From Steromphala cineraria (taxonomy: Eukaryota > Mollusca > Gastropoda > Trochida > Trochidae), in NCBI GenBank assembly GCA_916613615.1, contig OU744720.1, positions 73,311,338 to 73,375,337 of the forward strand: a DNA stretch of 64,000 nucleotides, read 5' to 3'. Shown here piece by piece: positions 60,935 to 64,000 of the stretch. Under the pieces are notes generated by a model. It saw only the letters and a program-made list of their open reading frames with translations, was not told where the DNA came from and did no database searches. Made by a program: the position numbers and the translations under genes. Within the stretch, counting starts at the first letter, position 1; every line of letters starts with the position of its first letter.

Positions 60935-61544
60935 GTTTAATTTAATATTAGTTTTTATTTTTCTATGTTTATTAAAATTATTAGTGCTGCTGCGGTTCGA
61001 CTTTGTTAGGATAAATCATTTGCAGAATGGAAATACTTGTACATATAGGTAAACATCTGTTATACAAACCATTACTTTCATGGAAATATGTGTATAGAAC
61101 ATTTACATTAGATACGTTACAGTCATAATTATTACCACTAAAAATGTTCACCTTCGCACTGGTTGCCAATTACAAACGACTATTCAAAAACCTATTTTAT
61201 GTATAATTTCCTCAATATATCTCACTGTTCACTTGACAGAAATCAGTATGAAACTGTTTTCTCCAGTACTTTTCTGCAGAATATGGTTTTCTGATTTAAA
61301 AAAAAACCTTTAATGCGTTTTAAAGGGCATTATCCACATTCAATTTATCAAGTGAGGTCAATTCCAGTCATAATTTTGCATGATCGTATGATTACAATTT
61401 TTCCAATTCTACCAGTTCAACAATCAACAACTATCTGGATCAAAACATTGGGCACTTGTCCCTGTAAACTGAGGATTTATTTTTTAGATGCACCTCGAAT
61501 CTGGTCTGGATATGTCAAGTTGAACAGAAAAGTCAATCATTCAG
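60935..61544. other. No recognisable gene
   Basis: Plus-strand frame 61313-61567 (84 codons) overlaps the beginning of an R2 copy and has no family motif. Confidence 0.4.
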
Positions 61545-61690
61545 TCAGACACCAGGTTTTCAAGTGAGACTCTGGCGAATAAACGCAGTCATTAACTGGT
61601 CCCTAAGTTGACTTAAGCTTTTCCTGCAGACAGTTGGTCTATATTTTTTTATTAATCTCATATTTTATGGATACAAGGTCAAATTACATT
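61545..61690 (+). repeat. Dispersed repeat R2, diverged copy
   Basis: CAGGTTTTCAAGTGAGACTC, CAGTCATTAACTGGTCC and GCAGACAGTTGGTCTATATT follow the R2 order. Confidence 0.5.
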
Positions 61691-63599
61691 TTCAATTACA
61701 GATATCAAACCAGTAAAAGATTAGAACAAGTTAAGGTCTCATTTTTTGAATGTTTAGTTTTGTATTTGACCATGTGTACAAGGATTGCTTAAAAAGTATG
61801 ACATATTGAAGAATAGATTTGGATTTTGTGTCATTCTTTCTACATAGAACGACCGTTTGCACTTAGCAATTGTAATGTGATTTGATTGCATCCATGCAAG
61901 TTTATAAATACATGTACACTAACGTAAGTGAGATTATTTATTCATTTGAACTTTATTTTCAAAGAATTTGATGTTTTTAAAATTATATTTTAAGAATTTG
62001 CCAAGGCACAACATATGTGTTTAACAATTCAATGAAACCACTTTGAGAAAAACAGATGTATCAAATATTGGCATGACCTACAAATCAAACTGCTCTTGGG
62101 TTGACATGATCTTTGAAGCTCTTGTCGCCCTCAATATACTCTCCTCCAAAGGCGCAGTAGCACCTACGTCAGAAAATATATCTCTCTAAATCATTTGAGG
62201 TAATAAATCGTATTTGCATATTATTTCACATTCACATTCATTATTGCACATTCATTTTTATGGCATATAAACTATATAATGTAATGTTTAAACATGTTTT
62301 ATATCCACGGAAGGGAATGATAATAACAATTTACTGGCCTACCAACGAAACATTTAGAGGCTACCCTAAGCAGCAATATGATAGTTCTGAAGTGTTTTGG
62401 TATGTACTTGACTTTTTCTCATCACGATCTGACAAACATTTTTATTCTAAAAATTGCATGACTGTATCCATCTCATTTAACATTCTTATTTCATCCATGA
62501 ATTACCAGTGTTGTTACTGCAAGAGGACCTACCTTGCAGGGAATGCACAACGTCCACACAATGAACCAATGGTTCCTCATAACAAAGTCTGATTCGTCAG
62601 AAGAGTTTTGTTCCTCCACAACCATAATAAAAAGTATTTTTGTAAGAAGCGTTTCAATGATATTCACTGATAACATACATGAGGATATATGTTGATTAAA
62701 CATAGCAAACCGTTAACCTTTACCAATTAAGTGATTTTGAGACATCACATCTTTGTCTTTTGACATTATATGAGTTAATAGTTTTCTTTCCAGCACCAGT
62801 CACAACATTTATCGTGAATGAAATATTCACTATTTCATTAGAAATGTTGAAGTTTTGCATTTCCAAATTTTATCCATGTTCATGTAATTGTATTTAATGT
62901 TATCACCTTAATCATGTATCAATGAAAGCATTTAATCCAATGATTGTTAATTGTATTGCTTCATATAAGTAGTCAAAAATAGCTCTCAATTACGATTATC
63001 GGTTTATTGTACTGTTGTTTAAACTGTAAAAATTGTTTTTAAACGACCATGTCCCTCCTTAAATTCATAACACTGCAATGTAATAACAATGTGCGACAGG
63101 TTAAATTCATAGGTCAGAGACCAGATGTCAAGGTACACATAAAATGATTCAGATTTTGACCTTGGACTTAAAAGAAGTAATATTGAATTGATTCATTGAC
63201 GACTGACAATGACCATAATTATTCCAAAAAAAATGGCAGTCAATTCGATAAAATCAATAGATTTTGACCTCTGTTGATTTCAGAAAATCAATCAGCTAAA
63301 GCTAGTTATTTTTTCCATAACTCAGAAGCCTAATAAAGGCGTGAAATTTTGTCATAGTTTGTATAATGGGGTGTTATTGTTTAAGAATGATGTGTCCCAA
63401 TTTATCCTGTTTGGAAACGGGCTCTGTGGATATAGCTATGCCTTGCTAAAATATGGATCACTTTGTTTATTGTGTTATAGGATTTTATATCTAAGAGTGC
63501 AAACGTAAATATGAATATAACAATGTAGATATTGAATGAGGAAACTATCTTTAGCCTATGTCAAAACAGCACGCAGTGATTTAAAACCAGCACGCTCAT
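61691..63599. other. No gene recognised
   Basis: The longest non-repetitive frame is 110 codons at 62260-62592 (plus strand). It ends in a cysteine-containing YQCCYCKRTY segment but matches no family I know and lacks splice or promoter support. Near 62150 GGCGCAGTAGCACCTACGTC faintly resembles a MITE A end. Confidence 0.35.
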
Positions 63600-63830
63600 T
63601 TATTGTTGGTTTGTGTAAATAATTATTTCAATCAACGTGTAATGAATATCACGTTCAGCAATAGGGAACCGGCAATCATTTCTCAGGACGTGACACTGGC
63701 ACAGAAACAGTGAAAAGAGTTGCATTGTGAATAAACTTTTTTTCAAATCAGAAACACATGTTTTCAATGAAATCATTTAAGCGAAACTACACATTACAAT
63801 TTGACCACAAATTGATATCTTAAATCAACA
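63600..63830 (+). repeat. Dispersed repeat R6, copy 2
   Basis: Counterpart of 52440-52650: CACGTTCAGCAATAGG, TTTCTCAGGACGTGACACTGG and AACAGTGAAAAGAGTTGCAT. Confidence 0.5.
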
Positions 63831-64000
63831 ATGTTACGTTAAACCATGCTGATCACTAACCTGCTCTATGACTATTTTTGGTATAATTGTAAAATCAATT
63901 TGGCATTAGAAATATAATTGGAGACATTCGCAAATGAGTTGATATGTCATTTGGGAATAATTATTACAATACCATTTACAAGGTAAACCTGAAGTGATTA

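Noticed and set aside
62145..62240. Fourth copy of MITE family A
   Set aside because: Only a short GCAGTAGCAC-like match and ACGTCAGAAAAT; the interior does not follow the family order.
62260..62592. 110-codon frame with a YQCCYCKRTY segment
   Set aside because: No known zinc-binding spacing or family match, no splice or promoter context; length is within chance for this amount of sequence.

Overview
This is AT-rich animal nuclear DNA, apparently intergenic or intronic. No host gene can be recognised in it: the open reading frames are almost all short, share no family motifs and look like chance openings. Non-LTR (CR1/L2-like) and Tc1/mariner remnants, several families of short inverted-repeat elements, Penelope-like terminal motifs, and (GGAC)n and (CGTCCG)n mosaic repeats together suggest a marine invertebrate. 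A mollusc, perhaps a bivalve, is my guess, but nothing here proves it.

Layout. 1-5000: a dispersed repeat (family R1), a roughly 135-bp tandem array, the first copy of family R4, and a terminal-inverted-repeat (TIR) element with a 9-bp target-site duplication (TSD). 5600-6610: a 337-bp MITE with a TTAA target site, then a 387-bp element with CACTGTG termini and a 5-bp TSD. 10000-14120: a mosaic repeat, a foldback element, perfect palindromes, interrupted R1 copies and a MITE fragment. 14125-25592: a recent direct tandem duplication of about 5-6 kb. Its two copies differ by one TIR element (filled versus empty site), a 198-bp indel, a 38-bp palindrome-linked indel, poly-C length and scattered substitutions. 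One substitution alters a possible splice donor. 25700-32900: repeat R3, a decayed CR1/L2-like reverse transcriptase, R4, a second CTCGTAG-type element, a 54-bp minisatellite and a (GGAC)n repeat. 34000-40600: a GC-richer fragment, two foldbacks and a dead Tc1-like transposase. 43000-64000: mostly featureless AT-rich DNA with further copies of R1-R7, microsatellites and a few weak exon candidates.

No operon-like or pathway-like gene set is present. What links the features is mobile-element biology: many non-autonomous elements, few autonomous relics, and a segmental duplication that works as a natural before/after experiment. The most useful observations are the element with RSS-heptamer-like ends, the filled/empty site pair, a 63-bp core identical in four otherwise diverged repeat copies, a reading-frame-plus-donor candidate whose donor is changed in one duplicate, and degenerate hammerhead-ribozyme-like motifs.
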